A stretch of 64,000 nt of DNA, taken from assembly GCF_008801475.1 (NCBI RefSeq), contig NZ_VZPP01000008.1, positions 285,838 to 349,837 on the forward strand. The letters run 5' to 3'. The position numbers and the translations under genes are program-made. Under the pieces are notes generated by a model. The model saw only the letters and a list, made by a program, of their open reading frames with translations, did no database searches and had not been told where the DNA came from. This DNA comes from Pseudomonas moorei. Its GTDB lineage: Bacteria > Pseudomonadota > Gammaproteobacteria > Pseudomonadales > Pseudomonadaceae. This document shows, one piece after another, positions 45,743 through 54,912 of the stretch (position 1 is its first letter; each line of letters opens with the position of its first letter).

Positions 45743-46858
45743 TTACAACGCCATGGCCAGGCCATTGGCGTGATCCCAGCCGACGCGCACTGCCGCGCCG
45801 TGTTCGAATGCATTGGTGCCGTGGTCCTGCTGGCGCGGCACGCGCACACAGACCACGCCGAAGGCCTGGGTGCGCACGCGGTATTCGGTGGTGTTGCCCA
45901 GGTAAATGCGGTCCTCCACACAGCCGTGCAGGGTCACTTCCCGCGCCATGTCGGCGCTGGCACCGGCGATGCTGATCAGTTCCGGACGCACGGCGATGCA
46001 GCCTTCAGAATTCGCGCTCAGCGCCTTGCCGGTGGGCGTCAGCGGGCTGGACAGTTCCAGACCCTGCTCGGTGCGCAGAACCACCGAGCTGCCGTTCAGA
46101 TGGCGGACGGTGCCGTTGAACAGGTTGGACTCGCCGATGAAGTCAGCCACGTAGCGGCTGGCCGGTGCCTCATACAGCTGTTCCGGGGTGGCGGTCTGGA
46201 TGATCGAGCCGTTGTGCATCACGCTGATGCTGTCGCTCATGGACAGGGCTTCTTCCTGGTCGTGAGTGACCAGCACGAAGGTGATGCCCACTTCGCGTTG
46301 CAGGCGCAGCAATTCCGACTGCATCTCCTTGCGCAGCTTGCGGTCAAGCGCCGCCAGTGGCTCGTCGAGCAGCAACACGGTGGGCTTGTTGACAAGCGCC
46401 CGGGCCAGGGCCACGCGCTGTTGTTGACCGCCTGAAAGCTCACTCGGCTTGCGCTGGCCGAAGCCGCTGAGGCGCACCATTTCCAGGGCTTCATCGGCCA
46501 TGCGCAGCTGTTGTTTTTTGTCGGGGCGCGGCGTGCGATAACGCAGGCCATAGGCAATGTTCTGCGCCACGGTCAGGTGCGGAAACAGCGCGTAATGCTG
46601 GAACACCATGTTCACCGGCCGCTCGAAGGCCGGCACGCCGGCCACGCTCTTGCCCGCCAGGCGCACTTCACCGCTGGTGGGCTGTTCGAAACCGGCGATC
46701 ATGCGCAAGGTGGTGGTTTTGCCGCAGCCCGAGCCGCCGAGGAAGGAATGGAACGAACCGCGCCGCACGGCGAAATTCAAACCATTGACGGCCTGCACCT
46801 GGCCATAGCGTTTGACCACATTGCAGAATTCGATATCGCTTGGCAGGTTGTCGTTCAC
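45743..46858 (-). CDS. Polyamine-type ABC transporter ATPase (PotA-like)
   Basis: 371 residues. Walker A is GGSGCGKTTTLRMIAGFEQP, signature LSGGQQQRVALARAL, and Walker B VLLLDEPLAALD, with the H-loop in VLVTHDQEEAL. The C-terminal OB-like (TOBE) domain is present (about 270-370). The GTG at 46858 is chosen because AAGGGA precedes it; upstream TTG and ATG codons are in frame. First gene of the importer operon. It is 105 bp from the LuxR-family gene. Confidence 0.88.
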   Translation of the reverse strand: MNDNLPSDIEFCNVVKRYGQVQAVNGLNFAVRRGSFHSFLGGSGCGKTTTLRMIAGFEQPTSGEVRLAGKSVAGVPAFERPVNMVFQHYALFPHLTVAQNIAYGLRYRTPRPDKKQQLRMADEALEMVRLSGFGQRKPSELSGGQQQRVALARALVNKPTVLLLDEPLAALDRKLRKEMQSELLRLQREVGITFVLVTHDQEEALSMSDSISVMHNGSIIQTATPEQLYEAPASRYVADFIGESNLFNGTVRHLNGSSVVLRTEQGLELSSPLTPTGKALSANSEGCIAVRPELISIAGASADMAREVTLHGCVEDRIYLGNTTEYRVRTQAFGVVCVRVPRQQDHGTNAFEHGAAVRVGWDHANGLAMAL

Positions 46859-46963
46859 GAGGCGGGCTCCCTTGCAGTGATGAATCATTGCGTCGGGGGC
46901 CAAACTAACAATGAGGGTTTTGCGGCGTATATATCCCTTGGGGGATAGAGTCGTTTTCAGGTG

Positions 46964-47773
46964 TCAGACGTCGACGACCAGTTCCTGGCCAGTGAGGTCG
47001 CGGATAAACAGCCCGAGCAATTCCGACTGGCTGCCGATGCCGAGCTTGGCGTAGATATTCTTGCGATGGATTTTCACCGTGCCCGGGCTGATGTTCAGTT
47101 GTTCGGCGACCGAGGCGCTGGAGTGACCGCGCAACAGCAATTGCACAATCTCCTGCTCGCGCCCGGTGAGGATGTGCGCGCCGAACTGGTCGAAGGCTTC
47201 GCGGATCTTGAAGTCCAGATCCTGCGCAGGTCGCGGTTGCTGGGCCTGACGCAGGCGCCAGGCTTCATTGATGACCTGCTCGACCACCGCTTGCGCGCAC
47301 TCGACCAACTGCATTTCGTCACGGCTGAATGCGCAACTGGCCGAGGAGCGCATCAACGACAGCACCGCCGTCGCACCGGCCCCGAGGTCGACGAAAAACG
47401 CCACTTCCTCTGCCAGACCGGTTTGCTGGTAGTAGGTCAGGTAATACTCGCCGAGGTAAAAGTGGTCGGGCGCAAACTGGCGCAATCGCCACAACCCGGG
47501 CGCCTGCCCACGCGTACAGGCCAGGTAGAACGGATCAAGCAAATACGGCCCGCACTGATAGTCGTCGACATACACCGCGCGCTTGTCCGCCGAGAAGGTG
47601 TCGAACAACGCCAAGGGTCGGTGATTGCCTTCGTAGACGAACAAGACGAAATGATCGACCGGGCATACTTGCCGCAACCAGTGGCTAAGGCCCGACAGCC
47701 GCGCATGCCCGGCGGGCAGGTCCAGCAAGTGGGCGACACCGGTGGTCCAGAGTTTCAGTTCCTTGGGGCGCAT
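46964..47773 (-). CDS. LuxR-family transcriptional regulator
   Basis: 269 residues. The C-terminal GerE-type helix-turn-helix reads LTGREQEIVQLLLRGHSSAS, then VAEQLNISPGTVKIHRKNIY. The N-terminal about 190 residues form an unidentified sensing domain; they do not match an autoinducer-binding pocket. Placed just upstream of the importer operon on the same strand, it is its likely regulator. The ATG at 47773 is the first giving a normal-size protein; the Shine-Dalgarno is weak. Confidence 0.82.
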   Translation of the reverse strand: MRPKELKLWTTGVAHLLDLPAGHARLSGLSHWLRQVCPVDHFVLFVYEGNHRPLALFDTFSADKRAVYVDDYQCGPYLLDPFYLACTRGQAPGLWRLRQFAPDHFYLGEYYLTYYQQTGLAEEVAFFVDLGAGATAVLSLMRSSASCAFSRDEMQLVECAQAVVEQVINEAWRLRQAQQPRPAQDLDFKIREAFDQFGAHILTGREQEIVQLLLRGHSSASVAEQLNISPGTVKIHRKNIYAKLGIGSQSELLGLFIRDLTGQELVVDV

Positions 47774-47995
47774 GGTGACTTCAGGCAGGGGTGGATCGCG
47801 ACAAGATGCACAAAGTACGCCATGGCGGCGTTGGCCTTGTGGAGCAGGGCAGGTCATGGAAAAAGCGCTGAGAAAATGCACCGCAACGGGGCCGGGTGTT
47901 ACCGAGTGCTACAACTTCGGTTAATGATTCACCCCGTCGCGCAGGGGACGGCAAACATCGGGCTGACGAAAAGTGTCGGTTTTGGCGCCGGCCGA

Positions 47996-48931
47996 TTAAA
48001 GATCAAGTGTGGAGACAGCTGCCGCTGTGTCGGGGTTTTGTACCTGTTTGATCCAGGTATCCAGTTCCTTGACCATCTTGTTGACCTCGCTGTCTTGCTG
48101 TTCCGAAGGGCGAATAATTGCGTTCCAGGCAATGTCCAGACCGTCATTCAGGGCGGCCCAGGCCAGTTCCCCGCGCTCCAGGCTGGGGGTCACCAAATCC
48201 CGTTGCAAGATGCTGATTCCGTACCCTGAGCGAACCAGTTCGACGATGGCTTCGATCAACTCCACGGTGATCATGCGCCGCGGCAAGATGCTGGCGGGGG
48301 CGAAGAAGCGATCATATTCCCAGCCACTGGCGCGATCGGTCGAATAGGTCACCAGGTTGTAGGTCTTGAAGTCTTCGGCATAAATATTCTTTCTTCCTGC
48401 CAGAGGATGATCGGTGGCCATGATCGCAATCAAGTCGTCGCGAAACAGCGGCAACTTGGCGACACCGCTGGGCACCATGCCGTCATCAATGATGGATACA
48501 TCCAGCCGGCCCTGCATCAAGCTCGCGTAAACGTCGTTGCGCGGCACGGTCACCAGGGTGATTTCGATGTCCGGACGCAAGTTCGAATAATGCTTGATGA
48601 ACTTGGGGATCCAGCGGAACGGGCCGTAGGAGGTGACGCCCATGCGCACGAAAGCGGTGACACCGCCGGCCATGGATCGAGCTTCGGACTCGGCCTCGTT
48701 GAGAATCGCGATGATGTCTCTGGCGGCGCGCTCCAGGCGCACGCCTGCGGGGCTGAGCCTCAGTTTGCCTCCCGAACGTTCTGTCAGGCTCACGCCGATG
48801 CGCCGCTCCGCCTCGCGCATACGGTGACTGACGGCGGAAGGGGTCAGCCATAAGCGTTCGGCAACGGCGGTCACTGAATCGACTTCCGACAGGGTTTGCA
48901 GCATCACGAGGTGATCCAGGGTAAGTCTCAT
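47996..48931 (-). CDS. LysR-family transcriptional regulator
   Basis: 311 residues. The N-terminal HTH reads LDHLVMLQTLSEVDSVTAVA, then RLWLTPSAVSHRMREAERRI. The effector domain (about 90-300) has the usual two lobes and contains LDVSIIDDGMVPSGVAKLPL. It is divergent from the oxygenase gene at 49048 with 116 bases between, the standard arrangement for a LysR regulator controlling its neighbour. The resemblance to MetR-type proteins (LRPDIEITLVTV) is slight; the effector is unknown. Confidence 0.87.
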   Translation of the reverse strand: MRLTLDHLVMLQTLSEVDSVTAVAERLWLTPSAVSHRMREAERRIGVSLTERSGGKLRLSPAGVRLERAARDIIAILNEAESEARSMAGGVTAFVRMGVTSYGPFRWIPKFIKHYSNLRPDIEITLVTVPRNDVYASLMQGRLDVSIIDDGMVPSGVAKLPLFRDDLIAIMATDHPLAGRKNIYAEDFKTYNLVTYSTDRASGWEYDRFFAPASILPRRMITVELIEAIVELVRSGYGISILQRDLVTPSLERGELAWAALNDGLDIAWNAIIRPSEQQDSEVNKMVKELDTWIKQVQNPDTAAAVSTLDL

Positions 48932-49047
48932 AGGTGGGCGCGACCTGAAAATAATTCACAAATTTGCGTAAAATAATGAGCGTGACTTGTTTTTTGCTCC
49001 GGTGCAATCTGGTTTCAGCAACAACAGCCCACCGGAGAACAACAAAC
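48932..49047. promoter_or_regulatory. Divergent promoter region lysR/oxygenase
   Basis: A 116-base gap, AT-rich around 48950-48975, flanked by divergent starts. GGAGAAC before 49048 is the oxygenase ribosome binding site. I could not settle on a T-N11-A LysR site. Confidence 0.4.
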
Positions 49048-49887
49048 ATGACAACGCTTGCCTTCACCCCTGCAGTCGCTCTGGGCGATATTGTCGACCT
49101 TGAGCGTTATCCCATCACCGATCGAAGCCATCCGGCGTATCAGCAACTGGTCACCCGCAGCCAATCGTTGCTCGGCGAGGAAGGCGTTGCGATCTTCCCG
49201 GGGTTTGTCCGTGATGATGTGGTCGGCACCCTGGCGGATCAGACCCTGGCGCTGCACCCGCGAATGTTCCATTTCCGTGAAAACCACACGGTTTATTTCA
49301 AGCCCCAGGACGAAAGCGTTGACCCGGCGCATCCACTGCGGCGGTTGATGAGCACCGAGAAAGATACGGTCGCCTACGCCGATATCCCGACAGACCATCT
49401 GATCCGGCAGATTTACCAGTCGGACGAAGTGCTTTCGTTCATTCGCGATGTACTGAATCTGGACGTGCTCTATCGCCATGCGGATCCGTTGGCCGCACTT
49501 AACCTGCAGGGCTTTACGGCGGGGCAACAGCTTGGCTGGCACTTTGATCGTTCCGACTTCAGCGTGACGCTGTCTCTGCAGGCGGCGACTGCCGGTGGCG
49601 ACTTTGAATATGTACGCATGCTGCGTAACGAGAACGACGATTGCTATGACGCGGTCGGGCAATTCCTCGACAACCCGGCCACACAGAAAATAGAAGTTCT
49701 GCCGCAGGTGCCCGGGACCCTGACATTGTTCCGTGGTCGTTACTCGCTGCACCGAGTGACGCCGGTGGTGGGGGATAGGCTCAGGCTCAACGCGGTATTT
49801 GCCTACGTGGATCAGCCCAATGTCGAGTTCAGCGACTATGCGCGCAAATTGTTCTACGGACGTACGTCGGTAGAGCCGCTGGTATAG
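49048..49887 (+). CDS. 2-oxoglutarate/Fe(II)-dependent oxygenase, BesD/HalD-like with an HxD facial triad
   Basis: 279 residues. GQQLGWHFDRSDFSVTLSLQ gives metal ligands H165 and D167, and LFRGRYSLHRVTPV gives H235. Arginines in GDRLRLNAVF could bind 2-oxoglutarate. The layout, and blocks such as GGDFEYVRMLRNENDDCYDA, recall the BesD/HalD family of free-amino-acid halogenases. Those replace the aspartate by glycine to bind chloride; here the aspartate is kept, so hydroxylation or oxidative demethylation is expected instead. ATG at 49048 after GGAG. It precedes a betaine-type binding protein and formaldehyde dehydrogenase. The substrate is unknown. Confidence 0.75.
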   Translation: MTTLAFTPAVALGDIVDLERYPITDRSHPAYQQLVTRSQSLLGEEGVAIFPGFVRDDVVGTLADQTLALHPRMFHFRENHTVYFKPQDESVDPAHPLRRLMSTEKDTVAYADIPTDHLIRQIYQSDEVLSFIRDVLNLDVLYRHADPLAALNLQGFTAGQQLGWHFDRSDFSVTLSLQAATAGGDFEYVRMLRNENDDCYDAVGQFLDNPATQKIEVLPQVPGTLTLFRGRYSLHRVTPVVGDRLRLNAVFAYVDQPNVEFSDYARKLFYGRTSVEPLV

Positions 49888-50040
49888 GTTCGGCACCCCT
49901 TACAATAAAAACAATCGATTCACTTCTTCGCTTCACGTGTTTGCACAGGCACTTGCCACCTTCGATCGGTGGTCTCGTTTGCCGTTTGTGCCGCACGCAA
50001 CAGCTCGCTGCCCCCAATAATAATTTCGGAGCGTCTGATC

Positions 50041-51009
50041 ATGAAATACAGGAAGAATTTGCTGGCCTCGTTACTCACTCTTGGCGTGCTCGTTGCCAGT
50101 GCTTCAAGCCAGGCGGCAGGGTGGTGTGACTCGGGCAAGCCGGTGAAGTTTGCCGGTCTGAACTGGGAGAGCGGGATGCTGCTCACCGACATCATGAAGA
50201 TTGTGCTCAAGGAAGGTTACGGCTGTGCAACCGACGAGTTGGTCGGCAATACCATCATTCTTGAGACCGCTCTGGCCAGCAACGACATCCAGGTATTCGG
50301 CGAAGAGTGGATGGAGCGCAGTGAGGTCTGGAAAAAGGCGGCGGCGGCCGGCAAGGTCATTGCGATTGGTTCGCCGATCATCGGTGCGGTCCAGGGCTGG
50401 TACGTGCCGCGTTATGTGGTCGAAGGCGACGCGAAACGCAACAAGCCGGCGCGGGCGCCAGACTTGAAGACGGTCGCCGACCTGAGCAAATACCCCGAGG
50501 TTTTCCGTGACGCGGAAGAACCGTCCAAAGGCCGCTTCTACAACTGCCCGGCGGGTTGGATCTGTGAGCAGGAAAACACGGAGATGTTGAAAGACTACGG
50601 TCTTGAAAACACCTTCATCAACTTCCGCCCTGGAACCGGTGCTGCCCTGGATGCCGCGGTACTGTCCAGCTACAAGCGTGGTGAACCGGTGCTGTTCTAC
50701 TACTGGTCGCCGACGCCACTGATGGGACAGATCGATGCGATACGGCTGGAAGAAAAGCCGGGTGTCGACAAAAACGTGGTGACCAAAGTCGGCATTTCCA
50801 AAGCCTTCAATGAGCAGGCCCCCGAGCTGGTTGCGGTGTTGGAGAAGGTCAATATTCCCATCGAACTATTGAATCAGAACCTGGCGAGGATGACCAAGGA
50901 ACGCATCGAGTCGCCCAAACTGGCCAGAATCTTCCTCAAGGAACACCCTGAGGTGTGGCACGCCTGGGTGGATGAAGCCGTCGCCAGCAAAATCCAGGCA
51001 GCGCTTTAA
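50041..51009 (+). CDS. Glycine betaine/quaternary-amine-type ABC binding protein (OpuAC/ProX family)
   Basis: 322 residues. A Sec signal peptide (cleavage near SSQAAG) is followed by VKFAGLNWESGMLLTDIMKI and AVQGWYVPRYVVEG, with FYYWSPTPLMGQ. The aromatic residues in these blocks (W in LNWES, W in GWYVPR, YYW) are suited to a cation cage as in ProX-type proteins. The ABC permease and ATPase are not in this window. Downstream of the oxygenase (153 bp) and upstream of frmA. An amino acid, betaine or other N-methylated solute is the likely ligand. Confidence 0.82.
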   Translation: MKYRKNLLASLLTLGVLVASASSQAAGWCDSGKPVKFAGLNWESGMLLTDIMKIVLKEGYGCATDELVGNTIILETALASNDIQVFGEEWMERSEVWKKAAAAGKVIAIGSPIIGAVQGWYVPRYVVEGDAKRNKPARAPDLKTVADLSKYPEVFRDAEEPSKGRFYNCPAGWICEQENTEMLKDYGLENTFINFRPGTGAALDAAVLSSYKRGEPVLFYYWSPTPLMGQIDAIRLEEKPGVDKNVVTKVGISKAFNEQAPELVAVLEKVNIPIELLNQNLARMTKERIESPKLARIFLKEHPEVWHAWVDEAVASKIQAAL

Positions 51010-51123
51010 TCGGCAATGAGGGCAAGGATGCCCGGCGCCTTTAACGTTCTTGCAAACACCCATCACTACTGCGTTTTCTCGCTTCTGTTGCCAGAGGCGG
51101 TCTTTTTTTGCGTGCGGAATTTT

Positions 51124-52248
51124 ATGAACAAGATCAAATCACGAGCGGCTGTGGCCTTCGCGGCGAACCAGCCCCTGCAAATTGTCGAAGTCGATGTGGC
51201 ACCTCCGCAGGCTGGAGAGGTGCGGGTCCGGATCGTGGCAAGCGGTGTCTGCCATACCGATGCCTTTACCCTGTCCGGTGCCGATCCGGAAGGGCTCTTT
51301 CCGGTGATTCTCGGTCATGAAGGCGGCGGTATCGTCGAAGCCGTCGGTGAGGGTGTGACCTCCCTGGCGGTGGGCGATCATGTGATCCCGCTGTACACCC
51401 CGGAATGCGGCGAGTGCAAGTTTTGTAGATCCGGCAAGACCAACCTCTGCCAGAAGATCCGTGCCACGCAGGGCAAAGGCCTGATGCCGGATGGCACCAG
51501 TCGCTTTTCCTACCAGGGCCAACCCATTTTTCACTACATGGGCACTTCGACCTTTTCCGAATACACCGTGTTGCCGGAAATCTCCCTGGCGAAAATCCCC
51601 AAGGATGCGCCACTGGACAAGGTCTGCCTGCTCGGTTGCGGCGTGACCACCGGCATCGGTGCGGTGCTCAACACCGCCAAGGTGCAAGAGGGCGCCAGCG
51701 TGGCCATCTTCGGCCTGGGTGGCATCGGCCTGGCGGCGATCATCGGCGCCACCATGGCCAAGGCCGGCCGCATCATCGCCATCGATATCAACCCGGCTAA
51801 ATTCGAGATCGCCAGGCAACTGGGCGCCACCGACTTCATCAACCCCAAGGATCACGCCAGGCCCATCCAGGAAGTGATCGTCGAGATGACCGAAGGTGGC
51901 GTCGATTACTCCTTCGAGTGCATCGGCAACGTCCAGTTGATGCGGGCGGCGCTTGAGTGCTGCCACAAGGGATGGGGTGAGTCGGTGATTATCGGCGTCG
52001 CCGGTGCCGGTCAGGAAATCAGTACCCGTCCGTTCCAGTTGGTGACCGGTCGCGTCTGGCGCGGTTCGGCTTTTGGCGGCGTTAAAGGGCGCAGCGAACT
52101 GCCCAGCTATGTCGAGAAGTCCCGGACGGGCGAAATCCCGCTGGAGACCTTCATCACCCACACCATGGGCCTGGAAGACATCAACCGGGCCTTCGACCTG
52201 ATGCATGAAGGCCGCAGCATCCGCACCGTCATTCATTTCGATCGCTGA
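51124..52248 (+). CDS. frmA: S-(hydroxymethyl)glutathione dehydrogenase / class III alcohol dehydrogenase
   Basis: 374 residues. It oxidises the formaldehyde-glutathione adduct to S-formylglutathione with NAD+. The catalytic zinc site is in ASGVCHTDAFTLSGADPEG and VILGHEGGGIVEAVGEGV. The structural zinc cysteines are in PECGECKFCRSGKTNLCQKI. FSYQGQPIFHYMGTSTFSEY and GLGGIGLAAIIGATMAKAGR (NAD fold) are typical of class III enzymes. S-formylglutathione hydrolase does not follow. Its place after the oxygenase and binding protein suggests removal of formaldehyde from demethylation, but it may also be a general detoxification gene. Confidence 0.93.
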   Translation: MNKIKSRAAVAFAANQPLQIVEVDVAPPQAGEVRVRIVASGVCHTDAFTLSGADPEGLFPVILGHEGGGIVEAVGEGVTSLAVGDHVIPLYTPECGECKFCRSGKTNLCQKIRATQGKGLMPDGTSRFSYQGQPIFHYMGTSTFSEYTVLPEISLAKIPKDAPLDKVCLLGCGVTTGIGAVLNTAKVQEGASVAIFGLGGIGLAAIIGATMAKAGRIIAIDINPAKFEIARQLGATDFINPKDHARPIQEVIVEMTEGGVDYSFECIGNVQLMRAALECCHKGWGESVIIGVAGAGQEISTRPFQLVTGRVWRGSAFGGVKGRSELPSYVEKSRTGEIPLETFITHTMGLEDINRAFDLMHEGRSIRTVIHFDR

Positions 52249-52340
52249 TTCAACCGGCCTGGCGCGGGTCCTGGACTGACGGCGCCCGGTCGACAAACGC
52301 ACTACCCACCCACCGTGTTTTTACCCGAGAGAGCATCACA

Positions 52341-52727
52341 ATGAGCATCTTTACCCATGTCACTGTCGGCACCAACGATCTGCAAAAAGCCCGCGACTTT
52401 TACGACAAAGTACTCGGCGCCCTGGGCCAGAAGCGCCTCGCCGACCTGGAGGACAATGGCTCGATCTGGGGCCAGGACGCGCCGTCCTTCTTCGTGCTGA
52501 AACCGGCCAACGGCGCCCCGGCCAGCGTGGGCAACGGTGTCACGGTCAGCTTTGAAGCGCCGGATCGCGCCGCGATCGATGCCTTCCACGCCGCCGCGCT
52601 GGCCAATGGCGGCACCGACGAAGGTGCACCGGGTCCTCGTGGCTGGGCACCGAATGCCTATGCGGCTTATGCCCGCGACCTCGACGGCAATAAGCTGGCG
52701 GCGTATTGCTTCAAACCTGCCTGGTAA
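52341..52727 (+). CDS. VOC/glyoxalase-fold protein
   Basis: 128 residues, one vicinal-oxygen-chelate module: THVTVGTNDLQKARDFYDKV at the N-terminus, FEAPDRAAIDAFHAAALANG in the middle and AYARDLDGNKLAAYCFKPAW at the end. One H and one E/D pair per module are compatible with metal binding as a dimer. It follows frmA by 92 bp and may be in the same unit. Candidate activities include lactoylglutathione-type or dioxygenase chemistry; the sequence does not decide. Confidence 0.8.
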   Translation: MSIFTHVTVGTNDLQKARDFYDKVLGALGQKRLADLEDNGSIWGQDAPSFFVLKPANGAPASVGNGVTVSFEAPDRAAIDAFHAAALANGGTDEGAPGPRGWAPNAYAAYARDLDGNKLAAYCFKPAW

Positions 52728-52735
52728 GCTTCGGG

Positions 52736-52762
52736 GCGAGGCTTGATTCAAGCCTCGCCTTT
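52736..52762 (+). terminator. Terminator after the VOC gene
   Basis: GCGAGGCTTG (52736-52745) pairs with CAAGCCTCGC (52749-52758), followed by CTTT. Confidence 0.65.
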
Positions 52763-52860
52763 CACGACTCGACGAAATCGACCCTTGGTCGCCTCTCCAC
52801 TGCTCAGGCCTTTTAAGGTGTCTACTGCTTATCAGGGCCTGCAGATACAGAGAGGAGCGC

Positions 52861-53208
52861 ATGATGAGCAACGAACAGATGGCACCTGAAACGAAGGGGG
52901 TTGCGGTGCAGTTACTCGCAACGATCGACCTGGGGCCCGAGATCGAGGGCATGGCCGGGCGCCAGCTTAGAATGCGGATGGTGACCATCGAGCCTGGAGG
53001 CGTGTTCGGGCCGGTGCACAACCATATCGATCGGCCGGGCATCGTCTACATATTGCAAGGAACGATCACTGACCATCGCAATGGAACGGCCACGGACTAT
53101 GGTCCGGGAGTGGGTTGGCCCGAAGACCGGAACACCACTCACTGGCTTGAGAACAGGGGAACAGTCGCGGCGTGTGAGATCTCGGTCGATATTGTCAGGC
53201 AAACGTAA
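52861..53208 (+). CDS. Single-domain cupin protein
   Basis: 115 residues. MVTIEPGGVFGPVHNHIDRP and GIVYILQGTITDHRNG are cupin motif 1, and GVGWPEDRNTTHWLENRG is motif 2. The metal-binding histidines (HNH and H in TTHW) are retained. A strong ribosome binding site (AGAGGAGCG) precedes the start. It may bind a metal and act as an enzyme or small-ligand sensor. No partner gene is evident. Confidence 0.78.
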   Translation: MMSNEQMAPETKGVAVQLLATIDLGPEIEGMAGRQLRMRMVTIEPGGVFGPVHNHIDRPGIVYILQGTITDHRNGTATDYGPGVGWPEDRNTTHWLENRGTVAACEISVDIVRQT

Positions 53209-53276
53209 GCTCAAGCCGGACATCCTCACGGGCAAGCCGACGGGCGTTTGCGGCGGCACCGCTTAAGTCGGCTTCA

Positions 53277-54692
53277 TCACTCTTCTTCTCTCAACACATT
53301 GATCCGCCCCGATTTCTCTGCGGCCAGCAGCTTGGCGTGGTCTTTGGCATTCTGATCGGCATAAGCGAGGGCAAATTTGCCGATGGCCTGGTCGAAGGAA
53401 TCCGTCTTGCCCAGGTAGCCGCTGATGAGCGCGGCATCCCCTGATTTGGCGTGGGCACGGGCCAGGGTCAGGCCGCACAATTCGGCGTACAACTTCATTC
53501 GCACGGTGGATATGTTCTCGATGGGCGCTGACATTTTCATGTCACGCAACTGACGGACAAAGAAGTAGCGACCGTTCTGGCCGCGTGTCCAGCCCAGGAA
53601 GATATCGCTGGACGACTGCATCAGGCGCTGCCCGGTGACGACGCGCTGGCCCTGATTCTCGTACTCGCTCTTGCCCGCATGGGGCGCCAGCACCGAGGGA
53701 CAGGCTTCCTTGAATTGCAGGAGCAACGGGTGATTTTCCGCGGAAAAGAACAGGCCGACGAAACAATAGGTCCCGACGCTCCCGATCCCGACGGCCTTGA
53801 CGGCAACATCTTCGAGGCGATAGCGATCGAAAAGCACGCGCCGTTCATGGGGCAGCGACAATCGATAATCCTGCAGGGCCAGGCGCACGTTTCGCATGAA
53901 GCCTTTTTCATGCACATGAAAAAGTACCGGGGGTTGATCGATCAGGCGCCGCCGTCCACCGACTTCGCTGCTGATCTTGGGATAGAGGTAATCGCCGACA
54001 CGCAGCCTGGCCTTGGAGATTATTTGCTCGCGAAATTTCCTGGTTTCTGAATTGGGCGCCATATCGACAATCGATTGGGCATCCATTCGGTCATACCAGA
54101 CATCCAGTGGACTCATCCTGGAGAGTTTGCGCAGCCGTTCTCGGTAGGCACGAACACTCTCGACGGCGATGGCCCGCGCGTCTTTATCGCTGAGGCGGTT
54201 ATCCCGAGCGGCCACGGCAAAACTGATCGCCAGGCGTTTGACATCCCACTCCCAGGGGGCGGGCAGGGTTTCGTCGAAATCGTTGATGTCGAATATCAGA
54301 TTGCGCTCAGGTGTGGCGAACAAACCGAAGTTCATCAGGTGACAATCGCCGCAGGCCTGCACCTGAATGCCGGTAGTCGGGGTCGTGGCCAGGTCATGCG
54401 CCATCAAGCCCGCAGAGCCACGCAGAAACGTGAAGGGACTGCGCACCATGCGGCCGTAACGCACCGGCACCAGATTGGGCAGTCGATGGCGATTGGAGAT
54501 TTCGAGGAGTTCGATGGGGTCTCGGTGTTTGCGCGGCGGTTTCCATACGGCGTGATCGGCATGGGGCACGTGTTCGCGTATTTGTTCACCTGCGTACAGA
54601 CGCTCCTTGCGCGAGTGGAAGACCAACTCGTCCCAGCGGTCTTCCGAGTGTCCTTTCTTGCTGTGGGCAGAGCTTTTTTTGCGGGGAGGCAT
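53277..54692 (-). CDS. DUF2252 family protein
   Basis: 471 residues. The kinase-like DUF2252 pattern is clear: PVRYGRMVRSPFTFLRGSAG, VQACGDCHLMNFGLFATPER and FDINDFDETLPAPWEWDVKR. The DxHxxN and DFD-type pairs resemble the catalytic residues of aminoglycoside-phosphotransferase-like kinases, but no substrate is established. A basic N-terminus (MPPRKKSSAHSKKG) is a local feature. ATG at 54692 follows AAAGGAG; a TTG lies 18 bases before. It is convergent with the cupin gene, possibly single. Confidence 0.85.
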   Translation of the reverse strand: MPPRKKSSAHSKKGHSEDRWDELVFHSRKERLYAGEQIREHVPHADHAVWKPPRKHRDPIELLEISNRHRLPNLVPVRYGRMVRSPFTFLRGSAGLMAHDLATTPTTGIQVQACGDCHLMNFGLFATPERNLIFDINDFDETLPAPWEWDVKRLAISFAVAARDNRLSDKDARAIAVESVRAYRERLRKLSRMSPLDVWYDRMDAQSIVDMAPNSETRKFREQIISKARLRVGDYLYPKISSEVGGRRRLIDQPPVLFHVHEKGFMRNVRLALQDYRLSLPHERRVLFDRYRLEDVAVKAVGIGSVGTYCFVGLFFSAENHPLLLQFKEACPSVLAPHAGKSEYENQGQRVVTGQRLMQSSSDIFLGWTRGQNGRYFFVRQLRDMKMSAPIENISTVRMKLYAELCGLTLARAHAKSGDAALISGYLGKTDSFDQAIGKFALAYADQNAKDHAKLLAAEKSGRINVLREEE

Positions 54693-54912
54693 GTCCACTC
54701 CTTTGCTCAACGAAGTCAGACTCGCTTGGGCACCGGATCTGGTAATGCGACTGCTCCATCAGCCCACAGAAAGTGCGTGTGCCGGTTTCCTGAAAAGTGC
54801 CTAAGAATATTGTTTCAGCGTAGCAGTTCCCAAGCTTGATCAAGGCGTGGCCGGTAGAGAAGCGGGATTATTTCTTCCACTGACGGGGTCGCCTTATTTT
54901 TGCGGATCGCTT

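Noticed and set aside
49048..49887. Calling the oxygenase a halogenase
   Set aside because: The metal motif is H-F-D; halogenases of this family have glycine in place of the aspartate.
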